Positions 52,188 to 61,757 of a DNA stretch of 64,000 nucleotides are shown here, one piece after another. Source of the DNA: an uncultured Bacteroidota bacterium (GTDB lineage: Bacteria > Bacteroidota > Bacteroidia > Bacteroidales > P3). Within the stretch, counting starts at the first letter, position 1; every line of letters starts with the position of its first letter. The position numbers and the translations under genes were made by a program. The notes under the pieces are model-generated. The model was not told the DNA's origin, did not search any database, and saw only the letters and a list, made by a program, of their open reading frames with translations. The DNA lies in contig CADAQX010000017.1 of the NCBI GenBank assembly GCA_902790215.1, positions 1-64,000 on the forward strand, written 5' to 3'.

Positions 52188-54578
52188 TTATTTCTTTATC
52201 AGTTTGGTGGTGCGGGTGCCGCTCTTGACGAAGTAGACACCTTGTGGCAGGGATGCGATGTCGATGGTGTTGCTTCCGCTGTGGGCCTGACGGCTGAGCA
52301 CGGCACGGCCTGTCATGTCGTAGATGACAACGTCCGATGCAGCAGGCAGGGTGACGGTGACGGCGCTTGTGGCAGGGTTGGGGTGGAGGCTGAAAGCATC
52401 GGCAGTAGCGGCGGGGTCAATGGCAACGGGGTAGTTGCTTTCGTAGCAGCCCAGGTCGATACGGCCGTTGCGGCAGCGGAGTTTCTTGTCGAGGTCGCCG
52501 TCGGTGATGCATTCGGCCAGGCGCTGGCCAGCATCGATACAGACAGAGCCCCGTGCCAGATGCCAGTCGGCATTGTCGGGCTCGGTGCGTTGGCCGGGGG
52601 TGGCAGAGGGGTTGTTGAAGCGGGGTCCTTCGGCAGCGTTGTTGTCGCTGCTCAGCAGGATGCAGGTGCTGTCGCCCACGGCGGTGTCGTTGTCGAAGGC
52701 ACTGTGGCGCAGACAGGTGTCGTTGAGCTCGGTATTGATGCGCAGGCAGGTGTCGTTGCCCCACACAATGTTGTTTACAAAGCTGTTGCGTTTGTGGTTG
52801 AAGACGACCCCGATGCCGTGGTTGGCCACGATGTCGCTGTTGGCGATGCGGGCGGTGCCGTCAAGCACAACGGCGTTGCCGTTGTTGTTGTTCAAGAGAC
52901 TTTGGCGCATGACGGCATCGTTCATCGAGCAGATGACGGGTGCCTGGTTGTCTTCGATACGTGTCCCTACGGCGACACAGTCGGACGAGGAGAGACTCAT
53001 GACGGTGCCGCTGTTGCTTTTGCAGTTGCGTACGGTGAGATATTTTGTGGTGATGTCGCCTGAGAGGCTGATGCAGTTGGCTGAAGAGCTGTAGCCGTTC
53101 TGCAGTATGATATTGTTTATCGTCAGTTCACGTCGGATTGTGTTGTTGCGCGAGTACAGGAGGCCATGGCTGTTCTGGCCGTCGATGATGGTGGGATGCT
53201 GTTCGGGTCTTAGCTGCGAGATGGAGGTCTCCGTTCCGGCAAAGCCTCCGTAGATGGTGGCGGCATTGTTGAAAACAAAGGCGTAGTCGTTCTCTGTGTT
53301 GCCGTAGTAGGTGCCTTCTTTCATCCATATTTCCCTGTTGACTATTTTGTTGAGTGTAACAGCGGCTTCGATGTTGCTGTTGCTGTTTTCCCAACTGGTG
53401 CCGTCGCCGTTGCCGTCGGGCGAGACGTGGAAGATGGTGAGGTGTCCGTCCCAGCCGGAGGGGTGTATGTTGATGACCATTTCGTGCTGCGAGGTGAAGC
53501 CTACCATGGTAGTGAGGGTATAGAAACCGTCGGCATAGCCGCCCCAGCCCCAGTTGAAATGGTATTGGTTTCGGTTGTTATAGCCGTCCAGCACAAAGGC
53601 GTGGCCGCCATCGTTGGAGAAGCCCGAATACTCGATGGGTCTGCGGTCGTGTATTTCATTGCGGATGAGAGATATCCACTGCTGGTCGTTGTTGACGGCG
53701 TTGCGGGAATACCATACTGCATCGGTGTAGCCGAAATGGAGCAGGCCTTCGGGCACATCGTGTGTCTGAGCTCCGCTGCCGGAGGTGTGCGAGGGGTTTT
53801 GATAGTTCATGTTCACCACTACACCGCAGTGGTAGCAGAGCCGCGACACCATGTCGCGCTCGGCGGCAGAAGAGGTGCGCCGTATTTTGTCAGGCATGAG
53901 GTCGTAGTCGTAGTCGGTGGTGTCGAAGTTGACGGCTTGGACGCCATAGGTGGAATGCTGGTATGATTTCTGCCCGAAGCCGCGTGCCGGGAATCTGTAA
54001 TAGCGTATAATCTGCGCCATGGCGGTGGCCACGCAGCCCACCACTACATGCTCTCCGTCCGAGACGGGACAGTAGTTGTTGTAGCCGCTGCCCTGCTCCC
54101 ATGTGGAGGTGAGCAGGTATTCGTCGGCTTTGGGCTGGGGCAGTTCACTGCCATTGTCGGTGAGAAGCTCTTCCCATAGTTTAAGGTGGTCGGGGTTTGC
54201 GGGTGCGTCGGCCTTTATGCCCCTTTGTATCTCGTCGGCGTATGAGTTGAGCCACTGACGCATGTTGTCGGGCAGACGGCGGTTGTCGAAACTGCCGTTC
54301 ATGGAGTAGCCGAGGACGGGCGTGCAGCGGTCGTCGGCACCCATGATGATGAAGCCTTGGCTGCCGTAGTTGAAGACGTAGAAGCTTGCTGTAGCCCCGG
54401 TAGCGGGGTCGACGTTGCTGTCAATGGAGTAGAAGGCGAGCGTGTCGCCTTTTTCTATGAGTCCTTTCTGTTGAAGGAAATGGGTTGCGGCAATTCTTGC
54501 TGTGGCGACATCGACGGGTAAAGCAGCTGCCGTGGCGGTGACAAATAGCAGTGCTGCAATGGCTAAGGTGCGGTGCAT
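52188..54578 (-). CDS. C10 (streptopain-type) cysteine protease with beta-helix and T9SS sorting domain
   Basis: 796 residues. Signal peptide, then an N-terminal inhibitory-type prodomain, then the C10 catalytic domain: nucleophile Cys in VVVGCVATAMAQII (about 181), His in DGGHAFVLDGY (about 325) and FNWGWGGYADG. Residues about 385-690 read as a right-handed parallel beta-helix (repeated NNIILQNG, VRNCKSNSG, NSDIVANHG patterns), and the C-terminus is a type A T9SS sorting domain (FSLHPNPATSAVTVTLP ... GVYFVKSGTRTTKLIKK). Likely a secreted, surface-anchored protease related to streptopain, interpain and prtT. Expected to act on host or dietary proteins. Confidence 0.92.
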   Translation of the reverse strand: MHRTLAIAALLFVTATAAALPVDVATARIAATHFLQQKGLIEKGDTLAFYSIDSNVDPATGATASFYVFNYGSQGFIIMGADDRCTPVLGYSMNGSFDNRRLPDNMRQWLNSYADEIQRGIKADAPANPDHLKLWEELLTDNGSELPQPKADEYLLTSTWEQGSGYNNYCPVSDGEHVVVGCVATAMAQIIRYYRFPARGFGQKSYQHSTYGVQAVNFDTTDYDYDLMPDKIRRTSSAAERDMVSRLCYHCGVVVNMNYQNPSHTSGSGAQTHDVPEGLLHFGYTDAVWYSRNAVNNDQQWISLIRNEIHDRRPIEYSGFSNDGGHAFVLDGYNNRNQYHFNWGWGGYADGFYTLTTMVGFTSQHEMVINIHPSGWDGHLTIFHVSPDGNGDGTSWENSNSNIEAAVTLNKIVNREIWMKEGTYYGNTENDYAFVFNNAATIYGGFAGTETSISQLRPEQHPTIIDGQNSHGLLYSRNNTIRRELTINNIILQNGYSSSANCISLSGDITTKYLTVRNCKSNSGTVMSLSSSDCVAVGTRIEDNQAPVICSMNDAVMRQSLLNNNNGNAVVLDGTARIANSDIVANHGIGVVFNHKRNSFVNNIVWGNDTCLRINTELNDTCLRHSAFDNDTAVGDSTCILLSSDNNAAEGPRFNNPSATPGQRTEPDNADWHLARGSVCIDAGQRLAECITDGDLDKKLRCRNGRIDLGCYESNYPVAIDPAATADAFSLHPNPATSAVTVTLPAASDVVIYDMTGRAVLSRQAHSGSNTIDIASLPQGVYFVKSGTRTTKLIKK

Positions 54579-54640
54579 TTTTTTAATGTGTTTTTTATTG
54601 CTTGTGTATTGGACTTTGAAATAATGACTATTTCGGGCTG

Positions 54641-54648
54641 CAAAATTA
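54641..54648 (-). promoter_or_regulatory. -7 promoter box of the C10 protease gene
   Basis: TAATTTTG on the minus strand, 62 bases before the ATG. Confidence 0.5.
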
Positions 54649-54744
54649 CAACTTTTTTTGTGATTATGAGCAAAACGGAACAGTTTTTCTTCTTAAAAAA
54701 AGTCAAGATGCGAACATTATATTTCGGAGGTCGCAAAAATGTTG

Positions 54745-54752
54745 TATTTTTG
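54745..54752 (+). promoter_or_regulatory. -7 promoter box of ybaK
   Basis: TATTTTTG, 51 bases before the ybaK ATG. Confidence 0.55.
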
Positions 54753-54803
54753 CATTCCGTGAGGTTATGATTTTATCTTTTAATAATACTGTATTGTACT
54801 GTT

Positions 54804-55286
54804 ATGTCTGACTTTAAAACCAATGTAATGCGTATCCTTGAAAAGGAAAAGGTGTGCTATACGGCTCATGAGTACCCCCATGGCAAGGAGGCTGTTGACG
54901 GTGTCACGGTTGCCTCGCTGCTGGGACAGGACCCCGCCAGGGTGTTCAAGACCCTGGTGACCCGTGGCGACAGCGGCGGGTATTTTGTGTTTGTTGTTCC
55001 GGTGGAGAGCGAGCTGGATTTGAAGAAGTGCGCCAAGAGTGTAGGGGAGAAGAGTGTGGAGATGATCCATGTGAAGGATATCACGCGGGTGACGGGCTAT
55101 GTGCGTGGAGGCTGTTCGCCTTTGGGTATGAAGAAGCCCTATGTCACGACGTTCCATATCAGTGCCGAGCAGCTGCCCACGATGATGGTGAGTGCCGGCA
55201 AGATAGGCTATCAGATAGAGTTGGCGCCCGGCGATTTGGTGCGGCTTGCGCAAGGGCAGTTTGCCGACATAGTCCGGCAAGGGTAG
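54804..55286 (+). CDS. ybaK: Cys-tRNA(Pro) deacylase YbaK/EbsC
   Basis: 160 residues of the YbaK/ProX fold: HEYPHGKEAVDGVTVASLLG, VFKTLVTRGDSGGYFVFVVPVESELDLKK and the C-terminal GGCSPLGMKK, APGDLVRLAQGQFADI. YbaK hydrolyses Cys-tRNA(Pro) mischarged by ProRS. Complete, no oddities. Confidence 0.93.
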   Translation: MSDFKTNVMRILEKEKVCYTAHEYPHGKEAVDGVTVASLLGQDPARVFKTLVTRGDSGGYFVFVVPVESELDLKKCAKSVGEKSVEMIHVKDITRVTGYVRGGCSPLGMKKPYVTTFHISAEQLPTMMVSAGKIGYQIELAPGDLVRLAQGQFADIVRQG

Positions 55287-55359
55287 ACAGAGCCCTCTGC
55301 AAAAGAGAAAAGCCCGCTGCATGGCGGGCTTTGTTGTATTGCCTGATTGTTCCTGATGG

Positions 55360-56304
55360 TCAGCGAATGAGGGTGACGGTGCCTTTGCGCTGGTGGCGTA
55401 TGTGGTCTTTGTCGGTGTAGTAGATGACGTATACGTAGGCGCCCTGCGGAAGGGGTCGGCCGTTGTAGGTGCCGTTCCATCCTTGGTCGAGGCTGTTGGT
55501 GTGGAAGACTTGCATCCCTCTGCGGTTGAAGATTGCCAGGCGGTAGTCGGTCAGGGTCTCGCCGGGACGGCTGAGGCGCGGACGGAAGATGGTGATGCTT
55601 GCGTCGTCGGAGGCAGGGGCAAAGGCGTTGGGTATCCACAGGATGGTGTCGTCCTGGCCGGATGTTGCGGCTTTCTGCACCGGTTGCTGCGGCTCGGTGG
55701 CTACGTCCGTGAGGTCTTGGGCGACGGGGTTGCTTGAAAGTTGAGAGTTGAAAGTTGAAAGTTGAGAGTTGGCTGCCGCACTCTGATAATTCTCCATTCT
55801 CGATTCTTGAAGGTTTGAAGGTTTGAGGGTTTGAAGGTTTGAAGGTTCGAGGGTTTGAGAGTTGGGATTGCTTGATTGCTTGATTGCTTGATTGCTTGAA
55901 AGTTGAGAGTTGGCTGCCACACTCTGATAATTCTCCATTCTCGATTCTTGAAGGTTTGAAGGTTCAAGGGTTTGAGGGTTTGAGGGTTTGAAGGTTTGAG
56001 GTTTCGAGGTCTCGAGGGTTTGAGGGTTTGAAGGTTCGGGGGTGTTGCTTTGGTCTACGGCTGTTTCGATGTTGGCCTGTGCAATCTGTGTTGTGCCGGG
56101 TGTGACAATGACGGGCGTGGCGGGCGAACTGGCGGGCTTGCCGGCCGGGATGAGGACTATGGCTGCAACGATGGCTGCAGCGGCTGCGCCGGCACCGATG
56201 CGTGTCCACCTGCGGAGCAGTGCGCGGCGGTGGAGGGTGTTTTCAATCCGGTTCCACACTTCGGGGTCGGGCTGTGCGGTATAGTCTTTCAGCTGTTTGT
56301 TCAT
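55360..56304 (-). CDS. Membrane-anchored sigma-factor partner with T9SS type B (CHU_C-like) domain
   Basis: 314 residues from the ATG at 56304 (the frame upstream overlaps the sigma gene in another frame). Short cytosolic segment (MNKQLKDYTAQPDPEVWNRIENTL) as seen in anti-sigma-like proteins, one membrane span (about 35-53), a low-complexity Ser/Asn/Pro/Gln linker, and a C-terminal gliding-motility/CHU_C domain (IPNAFAPASDD ... FHTNSLDQGWNGTYNGRPLPQGAYVYVIYY). The linker is coded by intergenic-type word repeats (GGTTTGAAGG, AAAGTTGAGAG, GATTGCTTG), including a duplicated ESRMENYQS-V/A-AANSQLS block. It lies 17 bases after the ECF sigma gene and probably regulates it, a guess from context. Confidence 0.8.
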   Translation of the reverse strand: MNKQLKDYTAQPDPEVWNRIENTLHRRALLRRWTRIGAGAAAAAIVAAIVLIPAGKPASSPATPVIVTPGTTQIAQANIETAVDQSNTPEPSNPQTLETSKPQTFKPSNPQTLEPSNLQESRMENYQSVAANSQLSSNQAIKQSSNPNSQTLEPSNLQTLKPSNLQESRMENYQSAAANSQLSTFNSQLSSNPVAQDLTDVATEPQQPVQKAATSGQDDTILWIPNAFAPASDDASITIFRPRLSRPGETLTDYRLAIFNRRGMQVFHTNSLDQGWNGTYNGRPLPQGAYVYVIYYTDKDHIRHQRKGTVTLIR

Positions 56305-56321
56305 AATATTGTTGTTTTTAT

Positions 56322-56876
56322 TTATTCTTCGTTTTGTAATTTCTTTCTCAGTAGTCTGCGGGCTCGTGCCAGGGTGCTGCGGATGGTGCTTTCGGGTTTG
56401 TGCAGCCTGTGGGCAATGGTGGCGATTTCCATGTCCTCTACTTCGTGCATGTTGAAGACGAGGCGGCATTGGGTAGGCAGGTGCTGGATGGCGTTGACGA
56501 TTTGTCCGAGGGAGTAGTCGGGCAGGTCTGTGTTTTCCTCTTTTTCGTTGTCGGGGTAGTCGATTAGGTATTCTTCCGGTAGCTGGGTGAGGTCGGCGTA
56601 GATGATTTCGCGGTTGCGGGTGATGTAGTTGATGGCGGTTCGCACCATGATTTGGTTCATCCAGTTTTCGAGTGCGGCAGGGTTCTGGAGGGTGTTGATT
56701 GTTTCAAAGATCTTTATGAATCCGTCGTGGAGCAGGTCTTGGGCTTCGTCGCGGGAGTGGGTGTAGCGCATGCATACTCCTAACATCTTTGGCGCATATT
56801 CGTCGTAGAGACGTTTTTGTGCCCGTGCATCTTTCCGCCTGCAGGCGTCCACTACATGTTCCATTTCGGACTTCAT
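56322..56876 (-). CDS. ECF-type RNA polymerase sigma factor
   Basis: 184 residues. Region 2: LYDEYAPKMLGVCMRY, DEAQDLLHDGFIKIFE, ENWMNQIMVRTAINY. Region 4: LPTQCRLVFNMHEVEDMEIATIAHRLHKPESTIRSTLARARRLL, the helix-turn-helix that binds -35 DNA. It is the first gene of a two-gene unit with the membrane protein at 55360. The 5' region lacks a TAnnTTTG box and may respond to its own sigma. Confidence 0.93.
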   Translation of the reverse strand: MKSEMEHVVDACRRKDARAQKRLYDEYAPKMLGVCMRYTHSRDEAQDLLHDGFIKIFETINTLQNPAALENWMNQIMVRTAINYITRNREIIYADLTQLPEEYLIDYPDNEKEENTDLPDYSLGQIVNAIQHLPTQCRLVFNMHEVEDMEIATIAHRLHKPESTIRSTLARARRLLRKKLQNEE

Positions 56877-56944
56877 ACACTATTATGACACAGAAGGTGC
56901 GTTTTTGTCCACTTTTTTTAACTTTTTTTATAATTTTTCTGTGA

Positions 56945-57118
56945 ATTGAAAATAAAAAGATTGCTTGATTGTCTGATTGCTTGATTGTTTGAGTGTGCTT
57001 TGTTGATATGTTGATACGTTGATATGTTGCGAGCCGTATAAACTTATCAACTTATCAACGGACAACGAATTAAAGCAATCAAGCATTCAAGCAATATTTC
57101 AATTCTCAACTCTCAACT
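56945..57118. repeat. Composite word-repeat palindrome
   Basis: Nested arms: AATTGAAAAT with ATTTCAATT; GATTGCTTGATTGTC words with GCAATCAAGCATTCAAGCAAT; GTTGATATGTTGATACGTTG with ACTTATCAACTTATCAAC around TTGCGAGCCGTATAA. Starts inside the last codons of the ABC-F gene, which takes its TGA from the word. Confidence 0.85.
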
Positions 57119-58903
57119 TATCAGCTCGTCCAGTTCAAGCCATCGGAGTTCTTTTTCGTCCAGTTCGGCGATGATTTGTCCGATGCGCGTCGATGCCTCG
57201 GTGAGTTTTGCCACGTCGGTGACGGCACCTTGGTTGAGGAGGGTTTCGAGGGTGGCTTTTTCTTGGTTGAGGGCTTCTATCTCGGCGGTGAGGGCTTTGT
57301 ATTCCTGCTGCTGTTTGTAGGAGGGGCGGGGTTTGTCGCTTCGGTTGCGTGTGTACTGGGGTTTGTCGTCGCGTTTTTGCAGGTTCTCTTTTTTGCGCAG
57401 GGTGTTCTGTTCGTCGCGGTACTGGGTGTAGTTGCCGTGATAGTCTTTGATATGCCCGTTGCCCTCGAAGACGAGCAGGTGGTCGACGATGTGGTCCATG
57501 AAGCTGCGGTCGTGGCTGACGATGATGAGGCACCCTTTGTAGTCGCGCAGGAATTGCTCGAGTATTTCGAGTGTGTAGATGTCGAGGTCGTTGGTGGGCT
57601 CGTCGAGTATGAGGAAGTTGGGATTGGCCATGAGCACCTTTAGCAGGTAGAGCCTGCGGCGTTCGCCGCCACTGAGGTTGCCGAAGTAGTTGAACTGCGT
57701 TGTGTCGTCGAAGCCGAAGTAGGAGAGGAACTGATGGGCTGACATGTCTTTGCCGTTGTCCAGCTCGATTTGCTCGGCCACGTCTTTGACGATGTCTATC
57801 ACGCGGCGGTCGGCAGGGGCGGTCATCCCTTCTTGTGTATAGAATCCGAAGCGGATGGTTTGCCCCACGATGACGCGGCCGCTGTCGGGTCGCAGTCGCT
57901 CGGTGATGAGGTTGAGGAAGGTGGATTTGCCTATGCCGTTGGGGCCGACGATGCCGATTTTCTCGCCTTTCTTGAATACGTAGCTGTAGTCGTCGACCAT
58001 CTTTTCGCCGTTGTAGCTTTTGGTGACGTTGTACACTTCCAGTATTTTGCCGCCGATGCGCTCGGTCTTCACGGTGAGCTGCGGGCGGCTGTCGTCGAAG
58101 CGGGTGTGTGCCTTCTCTTCCAGTTGGTAGAAGGCATCGATACGTGCCTGGGCTTTGGTGCCGCGGGCTTGGGGCATGCGGCGCATCCAGTCGAGCTCGG
58201 TGCGGTAGAGGCTCTTGGCTTTCTCTACTTCGATGCGCTCGTTGTATTCCCGTTCCGCTTTTTTGCGCAGATAGTAGTCGTAGTTGCCGCGGTAGTGGTA
58301 GAGGCGGCTGTTGTCCAGTTCGAGGATGTCCTGGCACACGTGGTCGAGGAAGTAGCGGTCGTGTGTCACCATGAGGATGGCTAGCCTTTGGCGCGACAGG
58401 AAGTCCTCCAGCCACTCTATCATCTGTATGTCCAGATGGTTGGTGGGCTCGTCGAGGAGTAGCAGATTGGTGTCGTCGAGAAGGATGCGGCTCAAGGCAG
58501 CTTTCTTTTGCTCGCCGCCGCTGAGTGTCTGCATGGGCTGGTCGAGTTTGTCGTCCAGCCGCAGACGGCTGAGTATCTCTTCGATGCGCTGCTCGAATGT
58601 CCATTCGTCCTCGTGTTCGGGCTTCTGTGCCGAATAAACAAAGCTGCGCACCGTTTGCTGCGGCATCAGCTCGGGTTGCTGCGGCAGATAGGCCATGCGT
58701 GCTCCGTTGCTGAATGTCACTTTGCCGTCGTCCTGCAGGGTTTTGCCAGTGAGGATGTTGAGGAGGGTGGATTTGCCATAGCCGTTGCGGGCTATGAGGG
58801 CGGTTTTCTGTCCGGCATTGATGCCAAAGGAGATGTTGTCGAACAGCAGTTTGTCGCCGTATGACTTGGTAAGGTTTTCAACAGTGAGCAGAGCTTCGGC
58901 CAT
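57113..58903 (-). CDS. ABC-F ATPase (Uup-like)
   Basis: 596 residues from the ATG at 58903 (MAEALLTVENLTKSYG); an upstream frame would overlap rarA. Two ABC domains: Walker A ARNGYGKST and GPNGIGKST, signatures LSGGEQKK and LSGGERRR, Walker B LLLLDEPTNHLD and FLILDEPTNDLD, joined by a basic linker (about 235-320), with a C-terminal coiled coil (ALTAEIEALNQEKATLETLL) as in Uup. ABC-F proteins act on the ribosome; Uup-type ones resolve stalling. Last two codons and stop are contributed by a word repeat. Confidence 0.92.
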   Translation of the reverse strand: MAEALLTVENLTKSYGDKLLFDNISFGINAGQKTALIARNGYGKSTLLNILTGKTLQDDGKVTFSNGARMAYLPQQPELMPQQTVRSFVYSAQKPEHEDEWTFEQRIEEILSRLRLDDKLDQPMQTLSGGEQKKAALSRILLDDTNLLLLDEPTNHLDIQMIEWLEDFLSRQRLAILMVTHDRYFLDHVCQDILELDNSRLYHYRGNYDYYLRKKAEREYNERIEVEKAKSLYRTELDWMRRMPQARGTKAQARIDAFYQLEEKAHTRFDDSRPQLTVKTERIGGKILEVYNVTKSYNGEKMVDDYSYVFKKGEKIGIVGPNGIGKSTFLNLITERLRPDSGRVIVGQTIRFGFYTQEGMTAPADRRVIDIVKDVAEQIELDNGKDMSAHQFLSYFGFDDTTQFNYFGNLSGGERRRLYLLKVLMANPNFLILDEPTNDLDIYTLEILEQFLRDYKGCLIIVSHDRSFMDHIVDHLLVFEGNGHIKDYHGNYTQYRDEQNTLRKKENLQKRDDKPQYTRNRSDKPRPSYKQQQEYKALTAEIEALNQEKATLETLLNQGAVTDVAKLTEASTRIGQIIAELDEKELRWLELDELIS

Positions 58904-58943
58904 GATGCGGTGTATTAGGTGGCAGAATATGGAAAACGGGGGC

Positions 58944-60197
58944 TTAGTAGTTGTATTTCTCTTTCCAGCGTGCGCGCAGCAGACGGCGGGTATCCTCCTC
59001 GCGCGGGTTCTGGCCAGGTTCGTAAAACTTGGTGCCGCGCAGGGCATCGGGCAGAAACTCTTGCTCCACGAAGTTGCCCGCGTAGTCGTGGGCATACTTG
59101 TAGCCGTCGTGGTAGCCCAGCTGCTTCATCAGCTTGGTGGGGGCGTTGCGTATGTGCAGCGGCACGGGCAGGTCGCCGGTCTGCTTTACCATTTGCTGCG
59201 CGTTGTTCAGCGCCATGTAGGTGCTGTTGCTCTTGACCGACGAGGCCAGATAGACCGCACATTGCGACAGTGTGATGCGACATTCGGGATAGCCCAGTTT
59301 TGTCACAGCATCGAAGCATGCGTTGGCCAGCAGCAGTGCGTTGGGGTTGCTGTTGCCGATGTCTTCGGAGGCAAAGACAAGCATCCTGCGGGCGATAAAC
59401 ACGGGGTCTTCGCCGCCCTCGATCATCCGTGCCAGCCAATAGACGGCGGCGTTGGGGTCGCTGCCTCGCATGGACTTGATGAATGCACTGATGATATCGT
59501 AGTGCATCTCGCCTTGTTTGTCGTAGAGGGCAAGGTTTTGCTGCACCACGCCTGTGGTGCGGTCGTTGTCGATTACCACGGTGTCGCCAGCGGTGTTGTT
59601 TACCACCAGTTCGATGGCGTTGAGCAGCTTGCGGGCGTCGCCGCCCGAGATGCGGAAAAGGGCCTCCACCTCTTTTACCTCCACTGTGCGCCCCTGTGTG
59701 GCATAATAGTGCACTGCGCTGTCGAGCAGCTGCCGCATTTCTTGTTCGCCAAATTCTTTCAGCACATAGACCTGGCAGCGCGAAAGCAATGCCGATATGA
59801 CCTCGAAGGAGGGGTTTTCCGTTGTGGCTCCGATGAGGGTGACAATGCCCTTCTCCACGGCACCCAGTAGCGAGTCCTGCTGGCTCTTGGAAAAGCGGTG
59901 TATCTCGTCGATAAAAAGGATGGCGTTCTCCTCGCTTTTGGCTTTCTCTATCACCTCGCGCACCTCTTTCACCCCGCTGCTGATGGCGCTGAGGGTGTAG
60001 AAAGGACGGTGGAGCATGTTGCTTATCACCATGGCCAAGGTGGTCTTGCCGATGCCGGGAGGGCCCCAGAATATCATCGAGGGGATGCGGCCGCTCTCCA
60101 CCAAAGTGCGCAGCACGGCACCTGGACCTACCAGGTGCTGCTGTCCGATATAGTTGTCGAGGTTGGTGGGCCTCAGTATTTCGGCTAAAGGCTTCAC
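58944..60197 (-). CDS. rarA: Replication-associated recombination protein A
   Basis: 417 residues, AAA+ of the RarA/MgsA/WRNIP1 group: Walker [11 protein letters not shown] (about 44-53), Walker [18 protein letters not shown], sensor [23 protein letters not shown], and the C-terminal tetramerisation part ([31 protein letters not shown]). Acts at stalled replication forks. Starts 40 bases before the ABC-F ATG. Confidence 0.95.
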   Translation of the reverse strand: MKPLAEILRPTNLDNYIGQQHLVGPGAVLRTLVESGRIPSMIFWGPPGIGKTTLAMVISNMLHRPFYTLSAISSGVKEVREVIEKAKSEENAILFIDEIHRFSKSQQDSLLGAVEKGIVTLIGATTENPSFEVISALLSRCQVYVLKEFGEQEMRQLLDSAVHYYATQGRTVEVKEVEALFRISGGDARKLLNAIELVVNNTAGDTVVIDNDRTTGVVQQNLALYDKQGEMHYDIISAFIKSMRGSDPNAAVYWLARMIEGGEDPVFIARRMLVFASEDIGNSNPNALLLANACFDAVTKLGYPECRITLSQCAVYLASSVKSNSTYMALNNAQQMVKQTGDLPVPLHIRNAPTKLMKQLGYHDGYKYAHDYAGNFVEQEFLPDALRGTKFYEPGQNPREEDTRRLLRARWKEKYNY

Positions 60198-60204
60198 TTC
60201 GAGA

Positions 60205-60336
60205 ACTTGTTAATTCGTTAACCGCTGATAAGTTTATGATTTATCGTTGTTCGTTGATAAGTTTATACGGCTCGCATCATATCAACATATCAACGTATCA
60301 ACATATCAACATAACACATTCAATCATTAACACATT
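60205..60336. repeat. Composite word-repeat palindrome (inverted orientation)
   Basis: Contains, on the minus strand, the same GTTGATATGTTGATACG, TGATGCGAGCCGTATAAAC, CTTATCAAC core as 29452-29525 and 57001-57066, flanked by TTCGTTAA and ACATTAACAC words. It fills the gap between the queA stop and rarA start. Confidence 0.85.
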
Positions 60337-61392
60337 CTACAGGATAAGCATGGCGTCGCCGTAGGTGGAGAACTTGTACTTCTCGCGGATGGCGGACTCG
60401 TAGGCCATGCTTACAAACTCCATGCCGCCGAAGGCACTTGCCATGATGTATTGCGATGACTTGGGGTGGTGGAAGTTTGTCACCATCATGTCGGCAATGG
60501 TGAAGTTGTACGGCGGGAAGATGAACTTGTTTGTCCACCCGTCGTAGGCACTCACTTTGCCTGCAATGGTCACGGCGCTCTCTATGGCACGCATCGTTGT
60601 GGTGCCGATGATGCAGATTTTGTTGCCGTTGTTCTTGGCGTTCATGATGACATCGCAGGTCTCCTGCGACAGGTGCATCTCTTCGGCGTCCATACGGTGT
60701 TTCGACAGGTCTTCGACTTCGATGTCTTTGAAGTTGCCGATACCGCAGTGCAGGGTCAGCTCTTGCCAGATGATGTCGTTTATCTCGAAACGTTTCATCA
60801 TCTCACGGCTGATGTGGAGCCCTGCGATGGGGGCAGCGACGGCGCCCTCGACTTTGGCGTATATGGTCTGATAGCGCTCGGCATCCCAGTTCTCGATGTT
60901 GCGCAGGCGCTGCAGCTCGTCGGGCAGCGGGGTGTGTCCCAGGCTGCGGATGTGCTTGTTGAACTCCTCGTCGGTGCCGTCGAAGAGGAAACGCACGGTG
61001 CGGCCGCGCGAGGTGGTGTTGTCAATCACCTCTGCCACCAGAGACTCGTTGGGACCGAAGTAGAGCTTGTTGCCGATGCGTATCTTGCGGGCAGGGTCGA
61101 CAATGACGTCCCACAGGCGCATGTCCTTGTTCAGCTCACGCTGCAGGAACACGGTGATTTTGGCACCGGTCTTCTCCTTCTCGCCATACAGCAGGGCAGG
61201 GAACACCTTGGTGTTGTTGGCCACCACCACGTCGCCTTCGTTCAGGTAGTCAAGCAAATCCTTGAACAAGCGGTGTTCGATGGTTTGAGTGTCGCGGTGC
61301 AGCACCATGAGGCGTGCCTCGTCGCGTTGCTTTGAGGGTTTCTCGGCAATCAGTTCCTTCGGAAGGGTAAAATTAAAATAAGACAGTTTCAT
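60337..61392 (-). CDS. queA: S-adenosylmethionine:tRNA ribosyltransferase-isomerase
   Basis: 351 residues. QueA signatures: [23 protein letters not shown] at the N-terminus, [44 protein letters not shown] segment ([13 protein letters not shown]) and C-terminal [17 protein letters not shown]. It makes epoxyqueuosine in tRNA from preQ1. Complete. Confidence 0.96.
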   Translation of the reverse strand: MKLSYFNFTLPKELIAEKPSKQRDEARLMVLHRDTQTIEHRLFKDLLDYLNEGDVVVANNTKVFPALLYGEKEKTGAKITVFLQRELNKDMRLWDVIVDPARKIRIGNKLYFGPNESLVAEVIDNTTSRGRTVRFLFDGTDEEFNKHIRSLGHTPLPDELQRLRNIENWDAERYQTIYAKVEGAVAAPIAGLHISREMMKRFEINDIIWQELTLHCGIGNFKDIEVEDLSKHRMDAEEMHLSQETCDVIMNAKNNGNKICIIGTTTMRAIESAVTIAGKVSAYDGWTNKFIFPPYNFTIADMMVTNFHHPKSSQYIMASAFGGMEFVSMAYESAIREKYKFSTYGDAMLIL

Positions 61393-61415
61393 GATTTCTT
61401 TGTAAAAAAAACGTG

Positions 61416-61446
61416 CAAAGATACGAAATTTTCAGGGCGTTGTCAA
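61416..61446 (-). promoter_or_regulatory. queA promoter
   Basis: Minus strand TTG (61444-61446), 20 bases, TATCTTTG (61416-61423), 24 bases before the ATG. Confidence 0.7.
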
Positions 61447-61594
61447 GTTTTTTAACTTTTTTAGTGTGATGTGATATTGCATTTGCTTGTGTTCTACTTT
61501 GTTATATTATTGGTAAAAATTAACATTACAGCCCTGTTTTACCTCCTTAATAGGGCCTTTTGTTTTTTTCTTTTTCATACTTGGGATGGTTCTT

Positions 61595-61645
61595 TCTTCC
61601 TTTTTTTCCCTTTCCGAAAGGTAAAACGAATGTAGAACGATTATT
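61595..61645. repeat. Diverged partial copy of the dispersed element
   Basis: CCCTTTCCGAAAGG-TAAAACGA and the following GTAGAACGATTATTTATGGCG resemble the hairpin end of the 38748/51273 element. Short and diverged. Confidence 0.4.
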
Positions 61646-61749
61646 TATGGCGAGATAATGGAGCAAATCTGCAGTGGCACGTTATTGGGAAAATGTATGG
61701 CGGTGCTGTGTTGAATCAAAATAAAACTTATCATGTCAAAAAAAAGTTG

Positions 61750-61757
61750 TATCTTTG
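61750..61757 (+). promoter_or_regulatory. Promoter of the leader RNA and lipoprotein unit
   Basis: TATCTTTG, preceded by CATGTCAAAAAAAAGTTG, similar in position to the TGTCGG-A-run element of other promoters here; the next ORF starts nearly 390 bases later. Confidence 0.65.
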
